A DNA stretch of 33,287 bases, taken from positions 1 to 33,287 of IMG/VR virus record IMGVR_UViG_3300006484_000033; one strand, written 5' to 3'. Below the pieces are notes generated by a model. It had not been told where the DNA came from and searched no databases. It saw only the letters and a list, made by a program, of their open reading frames with translations. The stretch's first letter is position 1. Each line of letters begins with the position of its first letter. The stretch comes from a virus. This document shows positions 22,820 to 29,768 of the stretch, in pieces. Both the position numbers and the translations under genes were made by a program.

Positions 22820-23913
22820 TGGCTCATGCAATCGAACAACTCCTAAGTTCAGAAGTTTTAAGTGAAGAAGTACGTTCAACACTTTCAGAGGCTTGGAATT
22901 CCAAGCTAACCGAAGCACGTGAAGAAATCACAGCAGAACTACGTGAAGAATTTGCAAATCGTTATGAATCAGATAAAGAGCAGATGGTGGAAGCACTTGA
23001 TGCAATGTTATCTGATACGATTAAAGCAGAATTAGTAGAATTTGCTGAAGATAAAAAAGCAGCAGTTTCAGCAAAAGTTGAATATCAGCGTAAGCTAAAA
23101 GAACATGCTGTACTTTTAGACCAGTTCGTAATGGAAACTCTAAAAAGAGAAATCGCCGAACTACGTGACGACCGTAAACTTCAAGAATCAAACTTCGTGA
23201 AGCTAGAAGACTTCGTAATGGAGCAACTAACTTCAGAACTTAACGAATTCCACCAAGACAAGAAAGAACTTATCGCAGAGAAAGTTCGCTTGGTGAAAGA
23301 AGGTAAAGAAATGATTGCTGAAGCTAAACGTGAATTTATACTAAAAGCAAGTGGTAAGCTAGCAAAGATTGTAGAATCAACTCTAAAATCAGAGCTATCA
23401 ACACTTAAAGAAGACATTCAAACTGCAAAAGAGAATATGTTTGGTCGCAAGCTATTCGAAACTTTCGCAGTTGAATTTATGAGTTCACACCTAGCCGAAG
23501 GCACACAAATTTCTAAACTATCACAGGAACTACTAACAGTGAAGTCAGAACTATCTGAATCACAAACTGTAATTTCTGCCAAAGAGGCACTAATTGAAGA
23601 AGCACAGAAAAAAGCACGCCGTATTGCAGAATCAAACGAGCGTAAAGAAATAATGGATGAACTTCTAAGCCCTCTATCCAAAGATAAACGTGATTTAATG
23701 AAAAACCTACTTGAGTCAGTAGCAACAAGCAAGCTACAGACTGCATATAACAAGTATTTGCCAACAGTGCTTAACGAAACAGTTAAAGCATCAACAGCAT
23801 CTATCATTAATGAGACTCAGAAGACTGAGATCACAGGTAACAAGGCCCGCACACAGGATACTGAAAGCGAAGCCGAAATTATTAACCTTAAAAAACTAGC
23901 TGGTATCAATTAA
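22819..23913 (+). CDS. 22: prohead core scaffold gp22
   Basis: 364 aa (T4 gp22: 269). Almost entirely helical and charged, with long heptad-like stretches (LREEFANRYESDKEQMVEAL, KLAKIVESTLKSELSTLKED), as expected of the internal scaffold that shapes the prohead and is then degraded by gp21. Many (L/I)xE sites are present. AGGAG at 22808-22812 lies 6 nt before the ATG. It sits between gp21 and gp23 exactly as in T4. Confidence 0.88.
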   Translation: MAHAIEQLLSSEVLSEEVRSTLSEAWNSKLTEAREEITAELREEFANRYESDKEQMVEALDAMLSDTIKAELVEFAEDKKAAVSAKVEYQRKLKEHAVLLDQFVMETLKREIAELRDDRKLQESNFVKLEDFVMEQLTSELNEFHQDKKELIAEKVRLVKEGKEMIAEAKREFILKASGKLAKIVESTLKSELSTLKEDIQTAKENMFGRKLFETFAVEFMSSHLAEGTQISKLSQELLTVKSELSESQTVISAKEALIEEAQKKARRIAESNERKEIMDELLSPLSKDKRDLMKNLLESVATSKLQTAYNKYLPTVLNETVKASTASIINETQKTEITGNKARTQDTESEAEIINLKKLAGIN

Positions 23914-23928
23914 TAAGGAGTATACCAA

Positions 23929-25092
23929 ATGTCACAAAACCTATTTGAAAACTGGGGCGCAGCAAAAGAAGCTCTAACTGATGGTTTGCACGGCAACAAG
24001 AAGGTAGTAATGGAAACAGTTCTTGAAAACACAAAGAGCTACCTTTCAGAAGCCGCACTATCAGGCACAACAATGGCAGGAAACATTGCAACACTAAACA
24101 AAGTTATCCTACCGGTAATTCGTCGTGTTATGCCAACTGTTATTGCAAACGAACTTGTTGGTGTTCAACCAATGACTGGCCCAGTAGGCCAAATCCACAC
24201 ACTACGTGTGCGTTATTCAGAAACAGCAGCTGGCGTTAACGCTGGTGATGAAGCACTATCACCATTTGCAATCGCAGCAGGCTATTCAGGTGATGCAGCA
24301 GCAGCCAAAGCAGTTTCAACTTCATCATTAGAAGCAGCAGCAGGCCGTCGTATGAGTATCCAGGTACTAAAGCAGACTGTTGAAGCTAAAACACGCAAGC
24401 TATCAGCACGTTGGACATTCGAAGCAGCACAAGATGCTAATTCAATGCACGGCTTGGACGTAGAAGCAGAAATCATGCAAGCACTTGCACAAGAGATCAC
24501 TGCTGAAATCGATCAGGAAATCATCAGTTCACTACTTGCTCTTTCAGGTACAGCAACAGATACATACGATCAAGGCAACGTATCAGGTCAAGCAACTTTT
24601 GTTGGTGACCAGCATGCTGCTCTAGCAGTTCTAATCAACCGCTCAGCAAACCTAATTGCATCACGTACACGTCGTGGCGCAGGTAACTATGTTGTAGTAT
24701 CTCCAACAATCCTAACTGTTCTTCAGTCAGCAACTACATCAGCATTTGCTCGCACAACAGAAGGCCCATTCGAAGCACCAACAAATACAAAGTTCGTTGG
24801 TACTCTAAACGGCACAATGAAAGTGTTTGTAAACCAGTATGCAGCAGACGATGCAGACATCCTAGTAGGTTATAAGGGCGATGGCGAAATGGACGCAGCA
24901 GCATTCTACTGCCCATACATCCCACTTATGTCTTCAGGTACAGTTCTAGACCCACAAACATTCGAGCCAACAGTATCATTCATGACACGTTACGGCTATG
25001 TGGAACTAAACAACCAAGCATCATCACTAGGCAACGCAGCAGACTACCTTTCAAAGATCGGTGTCAACGGCGGCGCACTATCATTCCAGTAA
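23929..25092 (+). CDS. 23: major capsid protein gp23
   Basis: 387 aa, shorter than T4 gp23 (521) but recognisable: MSQNLFENWGAAKEAL at the start, LNKVILPVIRRVMPTVIANE, LVGVQPMTGPVGQIHTLRVR, and near the end DPQTFEPTVSFMTRYGYVEL. YLSE41|A42 is a good (L/I)xE site for removal of the N-terminal segment by gp21. It has the strongest ribosome site of the region (AAGGAG, 8-nt spacer) and marked codon bias: leucine is mostly CTA, with no CTG or CTC noticed. This fits the most abundant virion protein. A strong terminator follows 32 bp after the stop. Confidence 0.95.
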   Translation: MSQNLFENWGAAKEALTDGLHGNKKVVMETVLENTKSYLSEAALSGTTMAGNIATLNKVILPVIRRVMPTVIANELVGVQPMTGPVGQIHTLRVRYSETAAGVNAGDEALSPFAIAAGYSGDAAAAKAVSTSSLEAAAGRRMSIQVLKQTVEAKTRKLSARWTFEAAQDANSMHGLDVEAEIMQALAQEITAEIDQEIISSLLALSGTATDTYDQGNVSGQATFVGDQHAALAVLINRSANLIASRTRRGAGNYVVVSPTILTVLQSATTSAFARTTEGPFEAPTNTKFVGTLNGTMKVFVNQYAADDADILVGYKGDGEMDAAAFYCPYIPLMSSGTVLDPQTFEPTVSFMTRYGYVELNNQASSLGNAADYLSKIGVNGGALSFQ

Positions 25093-25124
25093 TTAGTAAT
25101 TTTTTACAGGAATACAGTATAAGG

Positions 25125-25150
25125 AAGCAGGGCTTAGGCCCTGCTTTTTT
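25125..25150 (+). terminator. rho-independent terminator of the head operon
   Basis: A perfect 9-bp stem AAGCAGGGC/GCCCTGCTT with loop TTAG, followed by a run of six T (25145-25150). It ends transcription after gp23. Confidence 0.92.
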
Positions 25151-25187
25151 ATTATATGTAGCTATAATTTTATAATTATAATTTTAA

Positions 25188-25195
25188 CATAAATA
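25188..25195 (+). promoter_or_regulatory. late promoter, CATAAATA
   Basis: CATAAATAC, 28 bp before the ATG at 25224, directly after the gp23 terminator. It restarts transcription for the appendage genes. Confidence 0.6.
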
Positions 25196-25223
25196 CATAT
25201 GTAGAAATATTTCGGAGAACATT

Positions 25224-25874
25224 ATGGCATCAGTTATCAATCCAGACAATGGAGAATTGAAAATTTTAGGCGCATTGGCAGTTGCCAATGGTTTAACATT
25301 ATCCGGAAAATTATCAATTGATAATTTATCGGACATTGATCTAAATACCCCAACATACGGCGACGGTGCATTAAATGTATTAGGCGGCGGTTACTTTGGC
25401 GGCCATGTATATGTAGGCGGCACCCTTGTTGCAAACGGCGACGTGATCACTCTTGGTAACAGCGGCGGAAGCCTAACACTTAACTCAAACATTAGTAGTG
25501 ACATATTGCCTGCCTCTACTAGCACTTATGATATTGGATCGCCAACCTCAGAATGGAATTATGCATTCTTTAAAAATGTCGTATTAGATTCAGCTGAAGA
25601 ATATGTTAATACTAGTATTTCTATTTTACAAGCAGTATCTTATATTAATTCATCCACTAATAACGCCGTCACAATGCTCAATGGACAACATAATGGTCAA
25701 ATAAAAGTTCTAGTGGCCGTTGAAACGCCTATATCAGCAGTACAAGTAACACCAGATAATTTACTAGGGTTTACTAGTATTATTTTTGATACCGAAGGCC
25801 AAACTATCACTTTAATGTATACTTACGCTGGCTGGGCAGTTATTTCTAACCGCGGCGCCAGCTTGGTTATATAA
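25224..25874 (+). CDS. short fibre/appendage structural protein
   Basis: 216 aa, with GGAG 6 nt before the ATG. Beta-rich repeats typical of trimeric fibres: LKILGALAVANGLTLSGKLS, VGGTLVANGDVITLGNSGGS, and then DILPASTSTYDIGSPTSEWN. The last block recurs in the 393-aa protein at 27601 (DILPSTDNTYDLGSAAQSW), so the two are related fibre components. The C-terminal 80 residues (SISILQAVSYINSSTNNAVT ... YAGWAVISNRGASLVI) form a distinct beta domain, probably a tip or capping domain. The host receptor is unknown. Confidence 0.7.
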   Translation: MASVINPDNGELKILGALAVANGLTLSGKLSIDNLSDIDLNTPTYGDGALNVLGGGYFGGHVYVGGTLVANGDVITLGNSGGSLTLNSNISSDILPASTSTYDIGSPTSEWNYAFFKNVVLDSAEEYVNTSISILQAVSYINSSTNNAVTMLNGQHNGQIKVLVAVETPISAVQVTPDNLLGFTSIIFDTEGQTITLMYTYAGWAVISNRGASLVI

Positions 25875-25875
25875 T

Positions 25876-25883
25876 GATAAATA
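25876..25883 (+). promoter_or_regulatory. late promoter, GATAAATA
   Basis: GATAAATAT, immediately after the stop of the previous gene and 42 bp before the TTG start at 25926. Confidence 0.5.
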
Positions 25884-25925
25884 TCGACATAGTGAAAATT
25901 AAACAAGTACAAGGAATCCATAGCT

Positions 25926-26855
25926 TTGGCAATTAATATAAATCATAGTAAAAACAAGATTAAGACGGAAGATAAGTTAACTATCGAAGCCGTTAATGAA
26001 GTTTCAGTTACTAATACTCGTATTACCGAATTAAATGATCCAATTGCTGACCAAGATGCAGTTAATAAACGATTCCTAGACCAGACACTATTGGCAAGTG
26101 TTCAAACAAATACCTTCTTGTATTCAAACTTAACTCCTATGCCCGAGGAAGTTGGCGGATATGAATCTGGTAATACATTCGATAATACTACACTTCAGCA
26201 ACTTTTCACAAATTTACTTTACCCTTATCAATATCCAAATGTACAAACATTTTTGATGTTGGCTCAACCTACTGTAATTGAAGTAGGTGATATGATAACC
26301 GGAGGAAATAAAACATTTTCTTGGACCATTTTAAATGATGAAAATATATCAGCCAATACGGTTGCAATTGAAGATGTGACAAATAATATATTGTACAGTA
26401 ATATATATAGTAACGATGGTACAGAAATTATTAATATTGGCAATGATATTATTAAAACATCTGCACAAAAAAATACATGGAAAATTTCAGCACAAAATAC
26501 CAAAGGACAAATTATCTCTAAAACCTTTAGTGTTGATTGGCGCTGGCGAACATATCATGGTGCAAGCGTTTTAGAATCATTAAATGAAACTGAGATTAAG
26601 ACATTAATATCATCTTCATTAGATCTAAACTTTACAGGAAATAAAGCAGTTGCCAATGAGGGGTATAAATATTTTATATATCCAGTAGCTTTTGGTCTAA
26701 AAACAATTTTTCAAGATATATCAAGCGGGTTTGCAGTTGCAATGAATCCCGCAATAACTGTGAATATTACTAATGAGTACGGAATTAATAATGAATATTA
26801 TGTACACCGAACAACTAACCCCATTGTTAGTTCATTAACGATTGCAGTAAAGTGA
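25926..26855 (+). CDS. virion structural protein, Ig-like/appendage
   Basis: 309 aa from a TTG start at 25926, with AAGGA 10 nt upstream. No nearby ATG gives the same N-terminus (AININHSKNKIKTEDKLTIE). The middle (TFSWTILNDENISANTVAIE ... KNTWKISAQNTKGQIISKTF) reads like a beta-sandwich repeat with paired Trp strands, common in phage surface proteins. TTLQQLFTNLLYPYQYP precedes it. A C-terminal domain (KYFIYPVAFGLKTIFQD) follows. It is a likely fibre adaptor or baseplate decoration, flanked by fibre genes and cotranscribed with them. Confidence 0.62.
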   Translation: MAININHSKNKIKTEDKLTIEAVNEVSVTNTRITELNDPIADQDAVNKRFLDQTLLASVQTNTFLYSNLTPMPEEVGGYESGNTFDNTTLQQLFTNLLYPYQYPNVQTFLMLAQPTVIEVGDMITGGNKTFSWTILNDENISANTVAIEDVTNNILYSNIYSNDGTEIINIGNDIIKTSAQKNTWKISAQNTKGQIISKTFSVDWRWRTYHGASVLESLNETEIKTLISSSLDLNFTGNKAVANEGYKYFIYPVAFGLKTIFQDISSGFAVAMNPAITVNITNEYGINNEYYVHRTTNPIVSSLTIAVK

Positions 26856-26865
26856 GGTATGTGAC

Positions 26866-27585
26866 ATGGCATTAATATCAGGTGCAGTAAATATAACAGG
26901 TGTTATAGCACCAACAGACACAACTGATGTATATGCAACACATGACAGCATATATGGCAAAGGCGGATATCGTGAAGTTGATAACATAACAGACAGAAAT
27001 TCTATTACATTAGCCCGCCGTTCAAATGGCATGTTGGTATATGTAAAATCTGAAGATACAGTTTACAAACTATTAAATGGCGTAACAAATGCAAACTGGG
27101 TCGAATTTGAAATAGATTCAACAGCAGTCAATTATGATAATTCAAATAGTGTTTTAACTTCAGATAATATCCAGGACGCAGTTGATGAACTATCAGCAAG
27201 CGTACATACTTTTAAAACTAAATCAGTAACTTACGACCTATCTGGCGGCGCTACTGGTACAGTTACGGTAACACAGGGCGATGACGTAAATATTGATATC
27301 ACTGTTGAGTATGCTGAAAATAGTTTTTCAGTAGGTCCGACAGAAAAAACAGCAGTACTGCATTCATTTGTAACTGGTAAATACAATATAGCAAAAGAAG
27401 ACTCAATTGTTGAAGTTGGCATCGGCGACGATTCACTAAACAAGCGAAATGCTTTTGAAATATCCGAGACAGGCGTCGTAAGTGCCCCTGCGATGGAAAA
27501 TAGTATGATAACACAGGATGGTAATTTAACTACCAAGAGGTATATAGATTATCTTATTATTGACTGTGGTATCTATGATACTTAA
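26866..27585 (+). CDS. fibre/baseplate appendage protein
   Basis: 239 aa, 10 bp after the previous stop. The N-terminal 75 residues carry a block seen in many T4-like tail appendage proteins: GYREVDNITDRNSITLARRS, NGMLVYVKSEDTVYKLLNG, then ANWVEFEID. SVLTSDNIQDAVDELSASVH is a short coiled segment leading to a beta domain. It is probably a fibre attachment or short tail-fibre subunit. There is no own promoter, and it is 15 bp from the next gene. Confidence 0.62.
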   Translation: MALISGAVNITGVIAPTDTTDVYATHDSIYGKGGYREVDNITDRNSITLARRSNGMLVYVKSEDTVYKLLNGVTNANWVEFEIDSTAVNYDNSNSVLTSDNIQDAVDELSASVHTFKTKSVTYDLSGGATGTVTVTQGDDVNIDITVEYAENSFSVGPTEKTAVLHSFVTGKYNIAKEDSIVEVGIGDDSLNKRNAFEISETGVVSAPAMENSMITQDGNLTTKRYIDYLIIDCGIYDT

Positions 27586-27600
27586 TTAAAGGAGAGCGTG

Positions 27601-28782
27601 ATGACGCAAACAATTAAATTAAAACGCGGTTTAGAATCAAACCGTACGAGTATTACACCAGTCGCTGGTGAACTTGTATACACAACAGATAATTTGGAAA
27701 TTTTCTTTGGTAATGGCGCTCTTGCTGGCGGTAGTGAAATCGGTTACCTTAACACACGTACTGGTGGCCAGGTAAACGGCAAAACTAGTATTAATTCTGC
27801 AGTTACTATTGCTGCTGGAAGTGATTCAGTAAACGTATTTGAAGTACTAGATTCAGCTGGTGCTGGTCTATTTGAAGTTACTGAATCTGGCAATGCTATC
27901 ATTGGCGGTAAGCTAACAGTTAATGGCACTGGACAATCAAGTTTTGCTGGCGATGTTCTAATTGGTGGATCGCTAACTGTAAATGGTGATGCAACTGTTG
28001 CAGTTGACTTGGCCGCAGATACTCTAGTGATAACAGGAGACCTTAATGTAAATGGTAACACATATTTAGGTAACGAAGCAACAGATACAATTTCACTAAC
28101 TGGTGGTGTAATCACAGACATATTGCCAAGTACTGATAATACATACGATCTTGGTTCAGCTGCACAATCATGGGCCGAACTATGGGCAGGTAACATTGAG
28201 TCAACCCTAGCTAAAACATCAATCACAGGCACAGTTGGCAAAGCAGCAGGTACTGGCGAAGTACTATTTGAAGTTGTTGACGTAAACGATGTTAACTTAC
28301 TCAGCGTAAAAGACAATGGTGATGTAACTGTTGCTGGTACATTAACTGTAAATGGTACACAGTCAGCATTTGACGGCGATGTAACTGTCACAGGTAACCT
28401 AACAGTTAACGGTACAACTACTACAGTTAACTCAAACGAAGTCAATATTGGTGACTCAATCATCCTTCTAAACAGTAATGAAATTCTTGCACCAACACAA
28501 AACGGCGGTATTGAAATTGAGCGCGGCACTGATGATAACGTTTCTATCTTCTGGAACGAAGCAGCAGATGCTTGGTATATTACAAAAGACACAAATGATG
28601 TAGTAAGTAATGTACGTATTCTAGATACTGACGACCTTGCAGATTTGCAAAACGCATTAGGTACTACAAATCTTGGCGATCTTGCAGATGTCACATTGAC
28701 AACTATTTCAGAATCAGACATGATTATGTGGTCAGGTTCTGAGTGGGTAAACTCAAGCACCATCGATGGCGGCACTTTCTAA
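27601..28782 (+). CDS. tail fibre protein with beta-repeat shaft
   Basis: 393 aa from the ATG at 27601 (AAAGGAG ends 6 nt upstream; a GTG directly before it is less likely). The N-terminus TQTIKLKRGLESNRTSITPV and AGELVYTTDNLEIFFGNG is a common fibre docking region, shared in outline with the protein at 28883. The shaft has repeated LTVNGT-type strands (GKLTVNGTGQSSFAGDVLIG, GSLTVNGDATV, GTLTVNGTQSAFDGDVTVTG, NLTVNGTTTTV). It ends with LGDLADVTLTTISESDMIMW and SGSEWVNSSTIDGG, another frequent fibre motif. Its role is binding the cell surface. Confidence 0.75.
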   Translation: MTQTIKLKRGLESNRTSITPVAGELVYTTDNLEIFFGNGALAGGSEIGYLNTRTGGQVNGKTSINSAVTIAAGSDSVNVFEVLDSAGAGLFEVTESGNAIIGGKLTVNGTGQSSFAGDVLIGGSLTVNGDATVAVDLAADTLVITGDLNVNGNTYLGNEATDTISLTGGVITDILPSTDNTYDLGSAAQSWAELWAGNIESTLAKTSITGTVGKAAGTGEVLFEVVDVNDVNLLSVKDNGDVTVAGTLTVNGTQSAFDGDVTVTGNLTVNGTTTTVNSNEVNIGDSIILLNSNEILAPTQNGGIEIERGTDDNVSIFWNEAADAWYITKDTNDVVSNVRILDTDDLADLQNALGTTNLGDLADVTLTTISESDMIMWSGSEWVNSSTIDGGTF

Positions 28783-28790
28783 GCTAAATA
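28783..28790 (+). promoter_or_regulatory. late promoter, GCTAAATA
   Basis: GCTAAATAA directly after the previous stop. The predicted leader to the ATG at 28883 is about 85 nt and contains the large palindrome at 28815-28840. Confidence 0.5.
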
Positions 28791-28814
28791 AAATTAAGTA
28801 CGTAGATATTAGTC

Positions 28815-28840
28815 ATAGTCTGGGATGCATCCCAGACTAT
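28815..28840. terminator. 26-bp perfect palindrome (hairpin)
   Basis: ATAGTCTGGG then ATGCAT then CCCAGACTAT: every base is matched on the other strand. As RNA it gives a 10-bp stem. Only a weak T-rich tail (TGATT) follows, so it could be a partial terminator for the upstream fibre operon, a leader hairpin for the next gene, or a site for a dimeric protein. Confidence 0.6.
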
Positions 28841-28882
28841 TGATTAAAAATATTATATACTCAACACTGAGAGAAGTTATAC

Positions 28883-29611
28883 ATGTCGCAGAAAATTAGA
28901 TTAAAACGAACAGAAATTTCTGGAAAAACTGCCGTTGATGCAGACTTGCTTGCTGGCGAACTTGCTATGAATACTATTGATGGATTGCTTTGGGGCAAAG
29001 GACACGAACTATTTGAAATTATTACTGAAAAAAGAGTATATAGTCCAGTAACTGATATTAATAAAGTAGTAACTGAAGCCGAATTAGATACGTTAGTAAC
29101 TGATTATCAACTTAATAATGTAGTAACTTACGACCAAAACACGTTGCCAGTACCACAAACCTTTGTTGGTGATGGTGAGACAACAGCATATCTATTAGCA
29201 ACTGTTCCTGCGTCTAGTGATGCAGTAGATGTTTATGTGAATGATGTATTACAAAGACCAGGTGAAGTTTTTTATCTAGATGGCGCGAATTTAGTATTTT
29301 TGGAAACGCCGCCATCTGATACTGACATATACGTAAAACATCGTTATCCATTCGCAAGTATTGTTGACAATCCTAACAAAAGTATTGAAAATCGCCATCT
29401 AAATTTAGTATACAATAGTAATCAGTATACAAACGATGGGACTGAAACCGTTTATGGCATTGAAGCAGGACATTCTGTTAATGATGTATTGGTAATTATA
29501 AACGGATTAATACTACCGCCGTATGCGTATAGCATAGTGGATACAACTCTTACCTTGGATACTGCTCCAATGGTAGGATCGATTATAGATTTTAGATACC
29601 TTCCAGTCTAA
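28883..29611 (+). CDS. fibre-associated structural protein
   Basis: 242 aa. The start SQKIRLKRTEISGKTAVDAD with GELAMNTIDGLLWGKG resembles the N-terminus of the 393-aa fibre (both have QxIxLKR, then GEL, then a hydrophobic G-x-G). The rest holds two similar blocks around VDVYVNDVLQRPGEVFYLDG and VLVIINGLILPPYAYSIVD, each followed by an L...TAP/TPP strand and closing strands, as in small beta domains of tail fibres that are often doubled. It is likely a docking or hinge subunit between baseplate and the long fibre encoded next. Confidence 0.62.
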   Translation: MSQKIRLKRTEISGKTAVDADLLAGELAMNTIDGLLWGKGHELFEIITEKRVYSPVTDINKVVTEAELDTLVTDYQLNNVVTYDQNTLPVPQTFVGDGETTAYLLATVPASSDAVDVYVNDVLQRPGEVFYLDGANLVFLETPPSDTDIYVKHRYPFASIVDNPNKSIENRHLNLVYNSNQYTNDGTETVYGIEAGHSVNDVLVIINGLILPPYAYSIVDTTLTLDTAPMVGSIIDFRYLPV

Positions 29612-29645
29612 TATATACCAAGCAGTTAATACTAACAGCATCTAT

Positions 29646-29653
29646 TATAAATA
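29646..29653 (+). promoter_or_regulatory. late promoter, TATAAATA
   Basis: An exact late consensus, 34 bp after the previous stop. The predicted start (about 29660) falls at the foot of the hairpin at 29659-29679. Confidence 0.65.
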
Positions 29654-29658
29654 TTTGC

Positions 29659-29732
29659 AGCTAACTCCCTGAGTTAGCTAACTTGTTTTGACCACATAGT
29701 GGAACGGGCATGAAAGTCCACTCTTTACGTGG
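29659..29732 (+). promoter_or_regulatory. structured 5' leader of the long fibre gene
   Basis: AGCTAACTC 29659-29667 pairs perfectly with GAGTTAGCT 29671-29679 (loop CCT), at the very 5' end of the predicted transcript. Further on, CCAC 29692-29695 with GTGG 29729-29732 encloses AGTGGA 29698-29703/TCCACT 29717-29722. The ribosome site GGAG (29756-29759) lies downstream, unpaired. The first hairpin could also be a terminator for the upstream gene (TTGTTTT follows). Confidence 0.5.
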
Positions 29733-29768
29733 ATAATCAATATATTGATCAATATGGAGAAAAATCAA

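Noticed and set aside
27744-28775. Minus-strand 343-codon frame
   Set aside because: Antisense of the repetitive fibre gene, no start signal, biased composition.
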